Source: Candidatus Tayloriibacteriota bacterium
GTDB taxonomy: Bacteria > Patescibacteriota > Minisyncoccia > Phycocordibacterales > JARIHA01
DNA length: 5,486 nt
Direction: 5' to 3'
Assembly: GCA_029288475.1 (NCBI GenBank)
Contig: JARIHA010000044.1
Span: forward strand, 1-5,486
A model generated the notes under the pieces. It had not been told where the DNA came from. It worked only from the letters and a program-made list of their open reading frames with translations, and did not search any database. Below, one piece after another: positions 5,065 to 5,486 of the stretch. Position 1 is the first letter of the stretch. Each line of letters opens with the position of its first letter. Made by a program: the position numbers and the translations under genes.

Positions 5065-5349
5065 TTAGGAAAGAATATCCTTTTTCTTTGCTTCATATTC
5101 TTCTTTTGTTATCTCTCCTTTTGCATATCTTTCGTTTAATACATCAAGTGCTCCGCTGCTGTTGCTGCTGCGCCATCGATTATTCCCCCAACGATATCCC
5201 CTATCCCATCTGCTGTTCCATCGCCCTCCCCAAAGTATTGATCTGATAATTCCAATAATGACCGCGACTATAATAATCCAGATGATAACGGAGAGGATTC
5301 CCCCGAACGGGCTCCAACCAAACATATTTCCATAGTAGCCGTAATACAT
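5065..5349 (-). CDS. Small single-helix membrane protein with C-terminal SHOCT domain
   Basis: The 94-residue product starts with a Tyr/Gly-rich stretch (MYYGYYGNMFGWSPFGG). One strongly hydrophobic segment follows (about 18-40, rich in Ile and Val). Next comes a basic aromatic linker with four Arg-Trp pairs (about 43-60), then a Ser/Asn spacer and a SHOCT domain (about 66-93; LDVLNERYAKGEITKEEYEAKKKDIL). SHOCT is a short C-terminal module found on many otherwise unrelated membrane proteins and thought to mediate oligomerisation; its precise job is not known. By the positive-inside rule the Arg-rich linker and SHOCT domain probably face the cytoplasm. The gene converges on ruvC and seems to be a single unit with a promoter at 5392-5422. 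No Shine-Dalgarno sequence precedes the ATG. Function beyond this is not recognisable. Confidence 0.85.
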   Translation of the reverse strand: MYYGYYGNMFGWSPFGGILSVIIWIIIVAVIIGIIRSILWGGRWNSRWDRGYRWGNNRWRSSNSSGALDVLNERYAKGEITKEEYEAKKKDILS

Positions 5350-5391
5350 AGGTTTAATAAATTAGTGATAATTATTCAGTCTACTTCTCTA

Positions 5392-5422
5392 TTTATAGTA
5401 CTCCGGCCTCAATCACCGTCAA
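5392..5422 (-). promoter_or_regulatory. Possible promoter of the SHOCT gene
   Basis: On the minus strand TTGACG (+ strand 5417-5422, five of six) lies 19 bases before TATAAA (5392-5397, five of six). The start would be near 5385, giving a leader of about 35 bases to the ATG at 5349. The 19-base spacer is longer than ideal; TACTAT (overlapping, 16-base spacer) is an alternative -10. Confidence 0.45.
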
Positions 5423-5440
5423 GAACATCAATAGTGTGAC

Positions 5441-5469
5441 TTGCCAAGAAAATTGATATTTGGTTTAAT
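5441..5469 (+). promoter_or_regulatory. Extended -10 sigma70-type promoter firing out of the window
   Basis: TTGCCA (5441-5446, five of six) and TTTAAT (5464-5469, five of six) are exactly 17 bases apart, with a TGG directly before the -10 that supplies the extended -10 TG. This is the best-matching promoter in the window. It points to a + strand gene whose body is cut off by the contig end. Confidence 0.6.
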
Positions 5470-5470
5470 A

Positions 5471-5486
5471 GGGGGCATTAGAGGTT
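5471..5486 (+). ncRNA. Possible 5' end of a tmRNA, cut by the contig end
   Basis: The last 16 bases (GGGGGCATTAGAGGTT) resemble the start of tmRNA genes, which begin with a G-run, about 8 variable bases and then GG(N)TTCGAC. The window ends before the diagnostic TCGAC. A caution: the predicted transcription start from the -10 at 5464-5469 is about 5476, slightly inside this segment, while tmRNA precursors normally have a 5' leader. This is a weak, testable guess. Confidence 0.18.

Noticed and set aside
5056..5085. Terminator between ruvC and the SHOCT gene
   Set aside because: The only stem seen is AGGA / TCCT with a 7-base loop followed by TTTT, too weak to call with any confidence.
852..5349. 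UGA recoded as Gly, as in some CPR lineages (Gracilibacteria, Absconditabacteria)
   Set aside because: All conserved genes are full length without in-frame TGA codons, although none of the seven genes happens to end in TGA. Standard code 11 explains everything.

Overview
The window reads as a short metagenomic contig from a low-to-middling GC bacterium, most plausibly a member of the Candidate Phyla Radiation (Patescibacteria). This is an inference. It rests on the compact layout, start codons without Shine-Dalgarno sequences, a shortened YebC, and the mix of a type IV pilus ATPase, Ruv proteins, a KGG stress protein and a SHOCT membrane protein. The first 18 bases are not genomic: they match the Tn5/Nextera mosaic-end adapter, so the left edge is a sequencing or assembly artefact. 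All genes read through in the standard code, with TAA or TAG stops.

Left part (19-851): the C-terminal end of a PilB/GspE-type secretion or pilus ATPase, then about 350 bases without a gene. That gap holds a terminator-like hairpin and a 159-bp element with 29-bp near-perfect terminal inverted repeats flanked by a 5-bp direct repeat (a MITE-like element or a structured RNA). It ends with a perfect 7-4-7 palindrome abutting a consensus -10 box directly in front of ruvB.

Middle (852-3940): ruvB on the + strand overlaps tail to tail with a large minus-strand gene for a secreted GH113-like glycoside hydrolase carrying two beta-sandwich domains. A divergent promoter region separates that gene from a small KGG-repeat stress-protein gene.

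Right part (3941-5486): a strong hairpin terminator, then a yebC-ruvC pair on the + strand. YebC is only 176 residues and appears to lack one whole domain. A convergent minus-strand gene encodes a small one-helix membrane protein with a SHOCT domain. The last 50 bases contain a good sigma70-type promoter firing out of the window; the final bases look a little like the 5' end of a tmRNA.

Functionally, RuvB (branch migration motor) and RuvC (Holliday junction resolvase) belong to one recombination-repair pathway. ruvA is not present. The hydrolase and the KGG gene sit between ruvB and yebC-ruvC, as if a divergent cassette had been inserted into an older ruvB-yebC-ruvC cluster. Three + strand genes (ruvB, KGG, yebC) share a pattern of a -10-like box 5-7 nt before the ATG, which would give leaderless mRNAs.
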